From the NCBI RefSeq assembly GCF_943193085.1, contig NZ_CALPCU010000006.1:1-64000 (forward strand): DNA of 64,000 bases, in the 5' to 3' direction. The DNA comes from Vermiculatibacterium agrestimuris (GTDB lineage: Bacteria; Bacillota; Clostridia; Oscillospirales; Oscillospiraceae). The notes beneath the pieces were generated by a model. The model was given only the letters and a program-made list of their open reading frames with translations. It did not search any database and was not told the DNA's origin. Both the position numbers and the translations under genes were made by a program. Of this stretch, positions 1-8,323 are shown in pieces (within the stretch, counting starts at the first letter, position 1; each line of letters starts with the position of its first letter).

Positions 1-21
1 GGCCGCGCCAATGGCGCGGCC
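1..21 (-). terminator. Probable terminator hairpin at window edge
   Basis: A perfect 9-bp stem with a 3-nt loop (GGCCGCGCC / GGCGCGGCC) lies 14 nt beyond the stop codon of the leftward gene that ends at 36. The sequence where a T-run would be is outside the window, so terminator function is inferred from position and stem strength. Confidence 0.5.
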
Positions 22-35
22 CCTTCCTTCTGCTC

Positions 36-1205
36 TTATCCATTGTTGCCCATTTGGGTATCTACATCGGTCAAATACTCCGGCCGTACCGCCGGGACGT
101 AATAGGAGGCATAGGTCTTAAGCCCCTGGGGCAGCCCTTCCGTCAGGGGGGCGATCTCTACCCAGAACCGGTAGTAGGGCATCCACACCGGATCATCTGC
201 CCCGTTGGAGTAGATCAGCTCCACCCCCCGCAGGGCCTCCTCACCGGGAAACGGCTCCGGCTCCATGCTGTGATAGTCTCCAGAGAGCAAGGCCCTCCGG
301 GCCTCCTCCTCCGTGCGCAGCGGGTAGTCTCCCAGCTTTTCCCCCACCAAGGTTTCATCGTGGATCCGAATGATCCAAAGTCCGCCGTCGCTGTCAGGGG
401 AGAAACTGGCCGTACGCAGGCTGTAATTCACCAGATCCTCCGCGACGTCCCCAGCGGCATCGTAGAGACTGTACCAGGTAATGGGCCTCCCATCAAAGGT
501 GTAGTCCACCGAGACGGCGGCCCGGGGCTCTTCGAAGTCCAGCAGAGCGGCGTACCGCTCTGCCAGATAGGCCAGGGTCTCCCCGGCCTGGTCAGGGCCG
601 GTGTCAGAGAAGGTGAAGGAATAGCCCTCCGGCAGGGCCACCGAGGGTGCAAAAATGACCTCAATGGTTCCATTGCCGCAAGAGGTCACGGTCAGCCCCC
701 CATCGGTTTGCCCCTCCAGGCGTACGAGAGTTCCCTCCGGAACATCGGGATCCCCATACACACCGGCCCTTTCCTCCTCCACATCCACGATCTTTACGCC
801 CAAGGCCTGGGCGGCCTTTTCCATCCGGGCCGCCATCTCCCCCTCCGCCAATCCCCAGGGGGTACCGGAGGAGGTGTGGGTGGGGTGATCCCACACAGGC
901 AGAGTCTCCGGCACGTCCACATCTCTTCCGGGGGAATCCGGGTACAGCTCACTCAGGTCATAGGCCATCAGGGCATAGGAACCGCCCGCGCCAGCCGTTG
1001 GGCCAACATTGGGCAGCAGAGGCAGGGGGTCAGGCGTCCCCGGGGAAACAGGCTCTCCCTTGGGCAAAAAAGCCAGCGCCAGCGCCGCGGCGCAGGCCAG
1101 GGCCGCAGCCCCCATCCAGGGGCTCCTTCGTCCCCGCCCGTCGCTGTGTGCCAAATCATCGTCGGGGGCCTGGCCCACCGCTTCAAACAGTTCTTCACGG
1201 GTCAT
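36..1205 (-). CDS. Membrane-anchored partner of an ECF sigma factor (putative anti-sigma or sensor protein)
   Basis: This 389-aa protein has a short charged N-terminus (about residues 1-28), a single hydrophobic segment (about 29-48, rich in Ala/Leu) and a long, acidic, probably extracytoplasmic domain with no family I recognise. Its ATG overlaps the stop of the sigma-factor gene upstream (ATGA, 1202-1205), so the two are translationally coupled. That arrangement is typical of ECF sigma / anti-sigma pairs and is the basis for the proposed role. The cytoplasmic part is very short and has no His-x3-Cys-x2-Cys zinc motif, so it is not a classical ZAS anti-sigma factor. It could equally be a membrane sensor or an effector of the regulon. 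The function is inferred from context only. Confidence 0.6.
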   Translation of the reverse strand: MTREELFEAVGQAPDDDLAHSDGRGRRSPWMGAAALACAAALALAFLPKGEPVSPGTPDPLPLLPNVGPTAGAGGSYALMAYDLSELYPDSPGRDVDVPETLPVWDHPTHTSSGTPWGLAEGEMAARMEKAAQALGVKIVDVEEERAGVYGDPDVPEGTLVRLEGQTDGGLTVTSCGNGTIEVIFAPSVALPEGYSFTFSDTGPDQAGETLAYLAERYAALLDFEEPRAAVSVDYTFDGRPITWYSLYDAAGDVAEDLVNYSLRTASFSPDSDGGLWIIRIHDETLVGEKLGDYPLRTEEEARRALLSGDYHSMEPEPFPGEEALRGVELIYSNGADDPVWMPYYRFWVEIAPLTEGLPQGLKTYASYYVPAVRPEYLTDVDTQMGNNG

Positions 1206-1759
1206 AGATATCCCTCCTCGGTCAGGTGGTCTTTCAGCTTTTTTCGGACGCGCATAAGCCGCATGGAGACCTTCTCCCGGCTCATGCCGTATCGCCGGGC
1301 GATGGCGGCGGCGCTCTCCACGTAAAAATACCGCCGCAGGAAGAGATCCCGATCCAGGGCGGGGCGCGCCGCCAAAAACCGTTGCATGCTTTCGGCGAGC
1401 TCGGCGGCCGCCACGGTTCCTTCCACCTCATCCTGACCAGGAACGCACTCGCCCAGCTCTTCCAGCGCCAGAGGCAGCTCTCCGCCGCCCCGCCTTTGGG
1501 CAGAGCCCTTTCGCCAGCGGTCAAAGGCCAGGTTTCGGGTAATGCGGGCCAGAAAGAGCTTCAGCCTTTGAGGCCTCTGGGGCGGCATGGCATTCCACGC
1601 CTTCAGCCAGGTGTCATTGACACACTCCTCTGTATCCCGGGAATCGTGAAGGATGTTGTCCGCCACAGCGGCGCAGTAGGGGCCATATTTGGCCGCAGTC
1701 TCCCCAACCGCCCGCTGATCCCTGGCCCAGTACAGGTCGATGATGTCCCGGTCGTCCAT
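1202..1759 (-). CDS. ECF-type RNA polymerase sigma factor
   Basis: This 185-aa sigma-70 family protein has region 2 at about residues 10-75 (including DTEECVNDTWLKAWN and the -10 recognition helix around ITRNLAFDRWRK) and region 4 near the C-terminus (YGMSREKVSMRLMRVRKKL, a helix-turn-helix for -35 contact). The open frame extends 36 codons further upstream, but the ATG at 1759 is chosen because GGAGGAG sits about 8 nt before it and the sigma-2 fold begins there. It directs RNA polymerase to an alternative regulon and is coupled by an ATGA overlap to the membrane protein downstream, presumably its regulator. No autoregulatory promoter was identified. Confidence 0.85.
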   Translation of the reverse strand: MDDRDIIDLYWARDQRAVGETAAKYGPYCAAVADNILHDSRDTEECVNDTWLKAWNAMPPQRPQRLKLFLARITRNLAFDRWRKGSAQRRGGGELPLALEELGECVPGQDEVEGTVAAAELAESMQRFLAARPALDRDLFLRRYFYVESAAAIARRYGMSREKVSMRLMRVRKKLKDHLTEEGYL

Positions 1760-1800
1760 TTGGTCTCCTCCTTGAAAAAGCCTTTTCACCAATAGAAGAC

Positions 1801-1845
1801 GAAAAAAGAGGGGGACTGTAACAGCCCGTCCCTCTCTTTTCCCTT
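1801..1845 (-). terminator. Intrinsic terminator after the SLH-GH5 gene
   Basis: Read on the minus strand, GAGGGAC pairs with GTCCCCCTC around an 11-nt loop and is followed by TTTTTT. It lies just past the stop codon at 1848, separating the endoglucanase from the ECF sigma gene. Confidence 0.7.
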
Positions 1846-1847
1846 TT

Positions 1848-3401
1848 TTAGAACCGGGAGAACACAAACCGGCCGGACTCGGTCAGGTCATCCTCCGTCC
1901 AGCTCCCCGCCGGGGCCGTCCCCGGCTTGAGGGCGGCGGAGGTCTCGTTTTTGTCGCACAAAGACCAGTTGCACCAGCTGACGCCCCGCTCCCCCAGAAA
2001 GTCCAGCCACACCTTGCTCTCCTCCAAAAACACTCCGCCGCTGCCGTCGGCCCGGCTGGCGCCCCACTCGGAGACGAAGACGGGCAGGCCCGCCGCCATT
2101 GCCGCATCGATGCGCTGGCGCAGCTCCTGGCCGTGGGTACCGGCGTAGAAGTGGAGGGTGTACATCAGGTTTTCCCCCGCCACCGGGTCGGCGGCGGCCT
2201 GGTGGATGTCCTGGCTCCAGGTGGGGGAGCCGATGAGGATAACGCTTTTGGGGGCCTGGGCCCGGATGGCGGAGACCAGCCACTGGGCGTAGGGCTTCAC
2301 GTTTCCCGCCCAGGTCACGTTCCCGTTGGGCTCGTTGCAGATTTCATACAGCACGTTGGGCGTGTCCTTGTACCGCTCCGCCGCCGCGGCGAAAAAGCTC
2401 TCCGCCGCCGCCACATTGGCCATGGGGTCTCCGTCGGAGAGGATGTGCCAGTCCAGAATGGCGTACAGATCGGCTTGGATGGCGGCGTCCACCGCGGCGA
2501 AGGCCCGCTCCGTCATGGCCTCCGGCTGGCTGAGATAGCCCCCCTCCCCCGTATACATGGCCACCCGGAACACGTTGGCCCCATAGGCCGCCGTGTTGGC
2601 CATGGCCTGGGCGGAGGCATACTGGCCGTACCACTGCAGGCCGTGGGAGCTCATGCCGTGGAGGACAATGGGCTCCCCCCGTGCATTGCACAGCTGGGTT
2701 CCAACGACCTGGAGCCAGCCGTTCTCCGTCACGCCTCCTTTGGCGGAGGGAACCGCGGGGACGGAAGGCCTCTCCGTCTCCGCGGGAGGCTGGGGCGTTA
2801 CGCCTCCCGCGGCAGACAGGGCCCGCCGAAAGAGGGCGCAGGCCTCCGCCCGGATGAGGCCGTCCAGAGGGCGGAAGTTGCCCTCCCCGTCCCCGGTGAC
2901 CACCCCGGCGGCCACGGCGGAGAGGGTGGTCTCATAGTAGCGGCCGTTGAGGGAGGAGAAGTCCTTCAGCCTGGCCGAGTCCCGGTTGAAGTCGTACCCG
3001 GCCCCGGGCAGGAGGGCCTTCATCAAGATCTTCACCGCCAGCTGGCGGGGGATGGGCTCATCCCAGCGCTCCCCGGTGGGGGGCAGCTCGTCCCAGTCGT
3101 ACCAGCCGTTTTGAAGGGCCTGCTCCATGGCCGCCCCGGCCCAGTGATCCCCGGCGGAGGCGGGCTCCGCCCCGGCGCACCGGGCGGCGATGGTGACCAG
3201 CTGGGCGGCGGAAATGGTGTCCTCCGGGTGGAAGTTCCCGTCGGGGTAGCCTGTCAGCAGGCCCTTCTCCGCCATCTCGTCCACCACGGCCTCATACCAC
3301 GCCCCGGCGGGCACGTCGGGGAAGGCGGCTCCCGCCGCCGCGCCCAGAAGCAGGGCCGCGCCCAAAAGCAGGGCCGCCACAGCCCGTAATGTTCCTTTCA
3401 T
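1848..3401 (-). CDS. SLH-domain GH5 endoglucanase, secreted and cell-surface anchored
   Basis: This 517-aa protein has a signal peptide (about 1-26), two to three S-layer homology repeats (about 27-195; motifs such as FPDVPAGAWYEAVVDEMAEKGLLTGYPDGNF split over the repeats), a short Pro/Glu linker (about 200-220) and a glycoside hydrolase family 5 TIM barrel (about 225-515). The expected acid/base Glu is in YEICNEPNG and the nucleophile Glu is in PVFVSEWGAS. GH5 enzymes cleave beta-1,4 glucans (cellulose, mixed-linkage glucan) or related mannans. The SLH module tethers the enzyme to secondary wall polymers. The ATG at 3401 has GGAGGGGG about 10 nt upstream. The exact substrate is not predictable from sequence. 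Confidence 0.9.
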   Translation of the reverse strand: MKGTLRAVAALLLGAALLLGAAAGAAFPDVPAGAWYEAVVDEMAEKGLLTGYPDGNFHPEDTISAAQLVTIAARCAGAEPASAGDHWAGAAMEQALQNGWYDWDELPPTGERWDEPIPRQLAVKILMKALLPGAGYDFNRDSARLKDFSSLNGRYYETTLSAVAAGVVTGDGEGNFRPLDGLIRAEACALFRRALSAAGGVTPQPPAETERPSVPAVPSAKGGVTENGWLQVVGTQLCNARGEPIVLHGMSSHGLQWYGQYASAQAMANTAAYGANVFRVAMYTGEGGYLSQPEAMTERAFAAVDAAIQADLYAILDWHILSDGDPMANVAAAESFFAAAAERYKDTPNVLYEICNEPNGNVTWAGNVKPYAQWLVSAIRAQAPKSVILIGSPTWSQDIHQAAADPVAGENLMYTLHFYAGTHGQELRQRIDAAMAAGLPVFVSEWGASRADGSGGVFLEESKVWLDFLGERGVSWCNWSLCDKNETSAALKPGTAPAGSWTEDDLTESGRFVFSRF

Positions 3402-3433
3402 TTTGTCATCCCCCTCCGCTGTGGGTCACCGCT

Positions 3434-3841
3434 TCACTCTTTCTGTCCCCCGGAAAAGGCCGCCAGGGCCAACATTCCCAGCAGGATACAGCCAAACTCT
3501 ACATGAAGCTCAACGGCGCCGGTCTTCATCAGGGCGCTGTACACGGGGCCCCACTTGACCGTCAGGGGCAGGAGCAGCAGGAGCAGGGTCTCAACCAGGC
3601 CGGCGAGGAGAAAGGGGCCCCTCAATTTGCCCCCGGCGATGAACAAAATATATGCAAAAAGGAGGATGGGGAGGACGGCAAGGGCGATGTTCGCGCAAAA
3701 GGCGGCCCCCGCCCCCGGCAAATCGCGCTGGATACATTTCAGCGTGCAGTCCCTGACCCAGGGAGAAGCCACCAGCAGGAGAACAGGGCAGAGGAAAAAC
3801 AGCAGTTTTTGGATGTGGGGCAATTCCTGGTTTTTCATCAT
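3434..3841 (-). CDS. Small multi-pass membrane protein, unknown function
   Basis: This 135-aa protein has about four hydrophobic segments (near LLFFLCPVLLLVASPWV, IALAVLPILLFAYILFIAG, LLAGLVETLLLLLLPL and FGCILLGMLALAAFSGG). The start at 3841 (or the adjacent ATG at 3838) is chosen because AGGAGGCG precedes it at good spacing; the longer open frame has no ribosome site. It has its own promoter-like sequence immediately upstream and ends 32 nt before the GH5 gene, so the two may be cotranscribed. No family was recognised. Confidence 0.6.
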   Translation of the reverse strand: MMKNQELPHIQKLLFFLCPVLLLVASPWVRDCTLKCIQRDLPGAGAAFCANIALAVLPILLFAYILFIAGGKLRGPFLLAGLVETLLLLLLPLTVKWGPVYSALMKTGAVELHVEFGCILLGMLALAAFSGGQKE

Positions 3842-3869
3842 AGTCGCCTCCTTTATTTGTCCTTTTTGA

Positions 3870-3898
3870 ATTATAGCATCTGCGCCGCTTTTCCACAA
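3870..3898 (-). promoter_or_regulatory. Candidate sigma-A promoter for the gene starting at 3841
   Basis: The minus strand reads TTGTGG, then 17 nt, then a perfect TATAAT. The -10 lies about 30 nt upstream of the start codon. Confidence 0.5.
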
Positions 3899-3938
3899 GG
3901 CGGAGGGGCGCCTGATTCCTCAAGCGTCCCTCCGGTTT

Positions 3939-4277
3939 TTATTTCTTTCCTCTTCTTGCTCTCCATGCGGCGGCGCTGATGCCGAAGGTGACCGTGCTCA
4001 CGGCAGTCAAAAGGACAAAAAGGGCCTTTACTGTCCACAAGGGAAGGCTGACCTCCGGGTGGAGCCAGCAGACCAGCCCATACAGGAGCACGGAAATCGC
4101 GGCCAGCCAGCAAAGGAGCTTCAACCGCCCCGGGGAACACTTGCGCAGCCGCTCGATGAGCCGGTGCCACAGGGGGAGCAGCTTTTCCAAGACAAAGACG
4201 CCCAGCCAAATTATAAGGGTAACGTCCACTACTTTGATGAAAAGATCCAGGTAATCCTCAAGAGCCAGTGTGATCAT
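3939..4277 (-). CDS. Small integral membrane protein coupled to a secreted protein
   Basis: This 112-aa protein has three or four predicted membrane segments (near VVDVTLIIWLGVFVLEKLL, LLCWLAAISVLLYGLVCWL and ALFVLLTAVSTVTFGISAA) and a basic C-terminal tail (RARRGKK). Its ATG at 4277 overlaps the stop of the upstream secreted-protein gene (ATGA), so the two are translationally coupled and probably act together. An in-frame GTG two codons earlier is an alternative start. An immunity or export role for the coupled secreted protein is possible but speculative. Confidence 0.6.
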   Translation of the reverse strand: MITLALEDYLDLFIKVVDVTLIIWLGVFVLEKLLPLWHRLIERLRKCSPGRLKLLCWLAAISVLLYGLVCWLHPEVSLPLWTVKALFVLLTAVSTVTFGISAAAWRARRGKK

Positions 4278-4954
4278 GCCCACACTCTATAAAAATAGTC
4301 ATTACACGCAAATTCTGTATAATTTTTGTCAAAATAGTAATCGAGGTCTACCATACGGTAAAATTGTCCCAGTGTTTTATGAGAATATATTCTTTCGTAT
4401 AAATACAGTGTTTTATATTCTTCATATTTGCTGTCTACCGCTACTGATATAATTTCTTGTGCGATTCTAAGGCATACTCCCGCAACACCGCAATATGTCA
4501 TAAGTATGTACGAAAGTCCTTCGACCGTTAATTCCGAAATCTTTTTTTCCAATGCCAGATTTCTATATTGCGAAGAATATAGTTTGTTGTATTCGCTCTT
4601 TGTTCCATATGGGCAATTTTCCACATCAAGCCACCCGGTTCTTGGCTCTATATTTTGAGCATCTATGTTACGTTCTTCAAGTTCAACAATCGTTGCCACT
4701 TTTTCTCCGTTAAGAAAAATTTCATTTCCAATTCTCTCTGCAATTTCCGTTCCGCATGTAATTTTGACATAGTCAATCTCTCTATCGACTATGTGTTGCT
4801 CCATAACTGCAGTTTTTCCCAAAATATCACACTCTGTAATAGTCACATTTTCTTTCTGTGCTTCAGGCCTAATCTCCACTGCCACCGCCGGGACGGCCAG
4901 GCCCATACACATGGCCACGGTCAAAAGGATACTTACCAAACGCTTTTTCATCAT
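4274..4954 (-). CDS. Secreted protein of unknown function in an AT-rich patch
   Basis: This 226-aa protein has a clear signal peptide (basic MMKKR, a hydrophobic core, and VPAVAVE near residue 27). The mature part has several Cys, a hydrophobic stretch (about 150-180, LSYILMTYCGVAGVCLRIAQ) and a Tyr-rich C-terminus. Codon use is markedly AT-richer than in all neighbours, which suggests recent acquisition. The overall plan (signal peptide, an N-terminal domain with a CGTEIAERIGNEIFLNGEK-like segment, a hydrophobic helix, an aromatic tail) resembles small secreted Firmicutes proteins sometimes grouped with bacteriocin-like families, but I cannot assign a family. It has its own strong promoter and is coupled to a small membrane protein. 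Confidence 0.6.
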   Translation of the reverse strand: MMKKRLVSILLTVAMCMGLAVPAVAVEIRPEAQKENVTITECDILGKTAVMEQHIVDREIDYVKITCGTEIAERIGNEIFLNGEKVATIVELEERNIDAQNIEPRTGWLDVENCPYGTKSEYNKLYSSQYRNLALEKKISELTVEGLSYILMTYCGVAGVCLRIAQEIISVAVDSKYEEYKTLYLYERIYSHKTLGQFYRMVDLDYYFDKNYTEFACNDYFYRVWA

Positions 4955-5018
4955 TATACCCCTTTCTATATCTTACATCGATTGGCATGGTATGCGTGCG
5001 GGAATTCCCTCTGGATAT

Positions 5019-5047
5019 ATTTTACACCCGCACAGTGTATTTGTCAA
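5019..5047 (-). promoter_or_regulatory. Sigma-A promoter of the AT-rich secreted-protein gene
   Basis: The minus strand carries a perfect TTGACA, 17 nt, then TAAAAT. The -10 is about 65 nt upstream of the start at 4954. Confidence 0.7.
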
Positions 5048-5137
5048 TTATAAATAAAAAACATTTTAAAATGGCTATTTTTTTATGCATTTTTATCATC
5101 TACACGTCAACCAACTGCCACTCATAACCAATCCCCC

Positions 5138-5166
5138 TTGACAGACGGGGCAAAAGCGGATAAAAT
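5138..5166 (+). promoter_or_regulatory. Sigma-A promoter of the ileS T-box transcript
   Basis: TTGACA (5138-5143) and TAAAAT (5161-5166) are separated by 17 nt. The predicted start near 5173 coincides with the 5' end of the T-box leader. The stretch 5048-5137 between this and the divergent promoter is AT-rich and holds nothing else I can identify. Confidence 0.75.
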
Positions 5167-5173
5167 CACAAAA

Positions 5174-5420
5174 GTGAAACGCAATGATGAGGACAAGTAA
5201 CCCCCCAGCCCGCCCAGAGAGCCGCCGTTTTGGTGAAAGGCGGAGGGGAGGAGGGGCGAACACATCACCTCAGAGCGACGGGACTGAACTGAGAGGATAA
5301 GCCCCGGCGGGTGTGCCCGTTACAGCACGCACGAGTGCCGCACGTTTGTGCGGAACGGGAGTGGTACCGCAGAGGTCAGCGCCTTTGTCTCCTTTGGGAG
5401 GCAAGGGCGTTTGTTATTTC
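5174..5420 (+). promoter_or_regulatory. T-box leader (isoleucine) controlling ileS
   Basis: The leader begins with the typical GATGAGGACAAGTAA block. It has a long Stem I with a candidate AUC (Ile) specifier at 5264-5266 and the conserved T-box sequence GGAGTGGTACCGCAG (about 5358-5372). A terminator stem follows (about 5380-5409, CGCCTTTGTCTCC paired with GGGAGGCAAGGGCG) with a T-rich tail. Uncharged tRNA-Ile is expected to pair with the specifier and the T-box bulge, favouring the antiterminator and so ileS expression. The specifier assignment rests on position and on the identity of the downstream gene. Confidence 0.9.
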
Positions 5421-5462
5421 TGGAGATAATCAAAAAATTTTATAATATAGGAGAAATGAAGT

Positions 5463-8273
5463 ATGGACTACAACAACACCATTCATCTTCCCCAGACGGA
5501 CTTTCCCATGCGGGCGGGGCTTCCCAAGCGGGAGCCGGAGATGCTCTCCGCCATGGAGGCCAAGGGTCTCTACCACAAGATGGTAAAGCGTAACGAGGGC
5601 AAACCCCGTTTCGTCCTCCACGACGGCCCCCCCTACGCCAACGGCAACATCCACATCGGCACCGCCATGAACAAGATCTTGAAGGATATCATCGTGAAAT
5701 CCCGAAACATGACGGGCTTCTGCGCTCCCTACGTCCCCGGCTGGGACACCCACGGCCTGCCCATCGAGACCGCCGTTCTCAAGGACAAGAGCGTAAAGCG
5801 GGAGGAGATGTCCACCGCCGAGTTCCGCACCAAGTGCCAGGAGTACGCCGAGGGCTACATCGCCCGGATGACCGAGCAGTTTAAGCGCCTGGGGGTGCTG
5901 GGCGAGTGGGAGAACCCCTACATCACCCTGAAGCCGGAGTTCGAGGCCAAGCAGATCGAGGTCTTCGGCAAGATGGCGGAGAAGGGGCTTATCTACAAGG
6001 GCATGAAGCCGGTCTACTGGTGCCCCTTCGACCAGACCGCCCTGGCCGAGGCGGAGATCGAGTACCAGGACGACCCCTGCACCACCATCTTTGTCAAATT
6101 CCCCGTCCGGGACGACAAGGGCAAGCTGGGACAGTACTGCGACCTTTCCAAGACCTACTTCGTCATCTGGACCACCACCCCCTGGACCATCCCGGGCAAC
6201 TTCGCCATCTGTGTCAACGCGGAGTTTGACTACGTGCTGTTAAAGGCCCCCAACGGGGAGGTGTATATCCTGGCCCAGGAGCTGGCCCAGAGCGTGTGCA
6301 AGGCCGCCGGCGTCGACTACGATGCCTGCGAGGTGCTCTATACCTGCAAGGGCAGCGAGTTTGAGCTGATGCGTGCGACCCACCCCCTCTTTGACCGGGA
6401 GAGCGTCATCCTCTGCGGCGACCACGTGACCCTGGAGGCCGGCTCCGGCTGCGTCCACACCGCCCCCGGCTTCGGCGCGGAGGACTTCGCCATCTGCCAG
6501 GCGTACGACAAGGCGGGCAAGACCAACATCGGGGTGCCTGTGCCGGTGAACGCCAAGGGCATCATGACCGACGAGCGCTACAACGGCCAGTACTACGCCA
6601 AGGGAAACGACATGGTGGTGGAGGACCTGGAGAAGGAGGGCTTCCTTCTGTGCAAGGAGCAGATCACCCACTCCTACCCCCACTGCTGGCGGTGCAAGCA
6701 CCCCATCATCTACCGGGCCACGGAGCAGTGGTTCTGCTCGGTGGACGCCATCAAGGACGCCGCCGTCAAGTCCTGCGACAACATCCAGTGGCACCCCGGC
6801 TGGGGCAAGGAGCGCATGGTGTCCATGATCAGCGAGCGCAACGACTGGTGTATCTCCCGCCAGCGGGTGTGGGGCGTGCCCATCCCCATCTTCTACTGCG
6901 ACGACTGCGGCGCGGACATCGTCACCCCTGAGACCATCGCCCATGTGGCCCAGTTCTTCCGGGAGCACGGCAGCAACATCTGGTTTGACTCTGAGGCCCG
7001 GGATCTGCTGCCCCAGGGCTTCGTGTGTCCCAAGTGCGGCAAGGCCCACTTTACCAAAGAGACCGACATCATGGACGTCTGGTTCGACTCCGGCTCCACC
7101 TGGGCGGCGGTGGCCAACGCGCGGGACTATCTCAAATACCCCGCCGACCTCTATCTGGAGGGCGGCGACCAGTACCGGGGCTGGTTCCAGTCCTCCATGC
7201 TCACCTCCATCGCCTGCAACGGCGTGGCCCCCTACAAGCAGATCGTCACCCACGGCTGGACTGTGGACGGGGAGGGCAAGGTGATGCACAAGTCCCTGGG
7301 CAACGCCGTCTCCCCCGACGACGTTTTGAAGGAGTACGGCGCCGACATCCTCCGGCTGTGGGTGGCCTCCGCCGAGTACACCCAGGACATGCGCATCTCC
7401 CCGGAGATCTTGAAGCAGCTGAGCCAGGCCTACCTGAAGATCCGCAACACCGCCCGGTATATGCTGGGGAACCTCTCCGGCTTCGACCCGGACAAAAAGG
7501 TGGCCCCGGAGAAGATGGTGGGGCTTGACCGCTGGGCACTCCACCAGTTGGGCAAGCTGGCCAAGACCTGCCGGGCGGCCTACCACAGCTACGATTTCCA
7601 CATCGCCTACCGGGCCATCTACAACTTCTGCGTGGTGGAGATGTCCAACTTCTACCTGGACATCATCAAGGACCGGCTCTACTGCGGCGACGACGCCGGC
7701 CGGGCCTCTGCCCAGACCGCCCTCTATACCATTCTGGACGGCATGACCCGCCTCATCGCCCCCGTGCTGGCCTTCACCTCCGACGAGATCTGGGCCGCCA
7801 TGCCCCACGCCAAAACGGACAACGCCGAGAGCGTCCTCATGAACGACATGCCCGACTTCGACCCCGCCTTCGCCCTCTCGGAGGACGAGGAGGCGCGCTG
7901 GGCCAAGGTCATGGCCCTCCGGGACGATGTGAACAAGGCCCTGGAGCTGGCCCGGAGCGAGCAGGGGGTCAAGAAGAACCAGGACGCCGACCTGACCCTC
8001 ACCTTCACTGCTGAGGGCTGGAAGGAGTTCGAGACCCTCCGTATGGACGAGGACGACCTGGCCGCCATCTGCATCGTCTCCGCTGTCACCGTGGCCCAAG
8101 GGGAAGGCGAGGGTTACAAGGGCGAGTTCTTCGATGGACTCACCGTCAAGGTGTCCCCCGCCGCCGGGGAGAAGTGCCCCCGGTGCTGGAACCACGACAA
8201 GCACATCGGCACGCCCGGCCACCACGCCGAGCTGTGCGACCGCTGCGCCCATGTGGTGGGCGGCAAGGACTAA
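5463..8273 (+). CDS. ileS: Isoleucyl-tRNA synthetase
   Basis: This 936-aa cytoplasmic class I aminoacyl-tRNA synthetase charges tRNA-Ile. It shows the HIGH signature as HIGT (about residues 64-67, in NGNIHIGTAMNK), the KMSKS loop as MHKSLGN (about 608), an editing (CP1) domain between them (including WTTTPWTIPGN), and a C-terminal zinc finger (CPRCW at about 904 and CDRC at about 924). The length is usual for bacterial IleRS. The ATG at 5463 follows AGGAGA. It is the sole gene of a T-box regulated unit that ends at a strong terminator, convergent with divIVA. Confidence 0.97.
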   Translation: MDYNNTIHLPQTDFPMRAGLPKREPEMLSAMEAKGLYHKMVKRNEGKPRFVLHDGPPYANGNIHIGTAMNKILKDIIVKSRNMTGFCAPYVPGWDTHGLPIETAVLKDKSVKREEMSTAEFRTKCQEYAEGYIARMTEQFKRLGVLGEWENPYITLKPEFEAKQIEVFGKMAEKGLIYKGMKPVYWCPFDQTALAEAEIEYQDDPCTTIFVKFPVRDDKGKLGQYCDLSKTYFVIWTTTPWTIPGNFAICVNAEFDYVLLKAPNGEVYILAQELAQSVCKAAGVDYDACEVLYTCKGSEFELMRATHPLFDRESVILCGDHVTLEAGSGCVHTAPGFGAEDFAICQAYDKAGKTNIGVPVPVNAKGIMTDERYNGQYYAKGNDMVVEDLEKEGFLLCKEQITHSYPHCWRCKHPIIYRATEQWFCSVDAIKDAAVKSCDNIQWHPGWGKERMVSMISERNDWCISRQRVWGVPIPIFYCDDCGADIVTPETIAHVAQFFREHGSNIWFDSEARDLLPQGFVCPKCGKAHFTKETDIMDVWFDSGSTWAAVANARDYLKYPADLYLEGGDQYRGWFQSSMLTSIACNGVAPYKQIVTHGWTVDGEGKVMHKSLGNAVSPDDVLKEYGADILRLWVASAEYTQDMRISPEILKQLSQAYLKIRNTARYMLGNLSGFDPDKKVAPEKMVGLDRWALHQLGKLAKTCRAAYHSYDFHIAYRAIYNFCVVEMSNFYLDIIKDRLYCGDDAGRASAQTALYTILDGMTRLIAPVLAFTSDEIWAAMPHAKTDNAESVLMNDMPDFDPAFALSEDEEARWAKVMALRDDVNKALELARSEQGVKKNQDADLTLTFTAEGWKEFETLRMDEDDLAAICIVSAVTVAQGEGEGYKGEFFDGLTVKVSPAAGEKCPRCWNHDKHIGTPGHHAELCDRCAHVVGGKD

Positions 8274-8279
8274 AAAACG

Positions 8280-8323
8280 GCAAAAAAAGACCGTCCCTCC
8301 CGGGACGGTCTTTTTTATTTTTT
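8280..8323. terminator. Bidirectional terminator between ileS and divIVA
   Basis: GACCGTCCC and GGGACGGTC form a 9-bp stem (8289-8310) flanked by an A-run on the left and a T-run on the right, so it can serve both convergent genes. Confidence 0.85.

Noticed and set aside
3900..3944. Hairpin with T-run next to the small membrane protein gene
   Set aside because: The T-run lies on the plus strand, where no gene precedes it, while the adjacent genes run on the minus strand; it cannot terminate them as read.
5174..5420. Repeated short GC-rich words in the ileS leader as a CRISPR or tandem repeat
   Set aside because: They belong to the stems of a T-box leader; there are no regularly spaced repeats here or elsewhere in the window.
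6240..8252. Long open frame (670 codons) on the strand opposite ileS
   Set aside because: It mirrors the ileS codon pattern in a GC-rich gene, has no ribosome site or recognisable domain, and ileS is certain. Similar mirror frames opposite yidC/jag, gyrB, gyrA, miaB and the OYE gene were rejected for the same reason.
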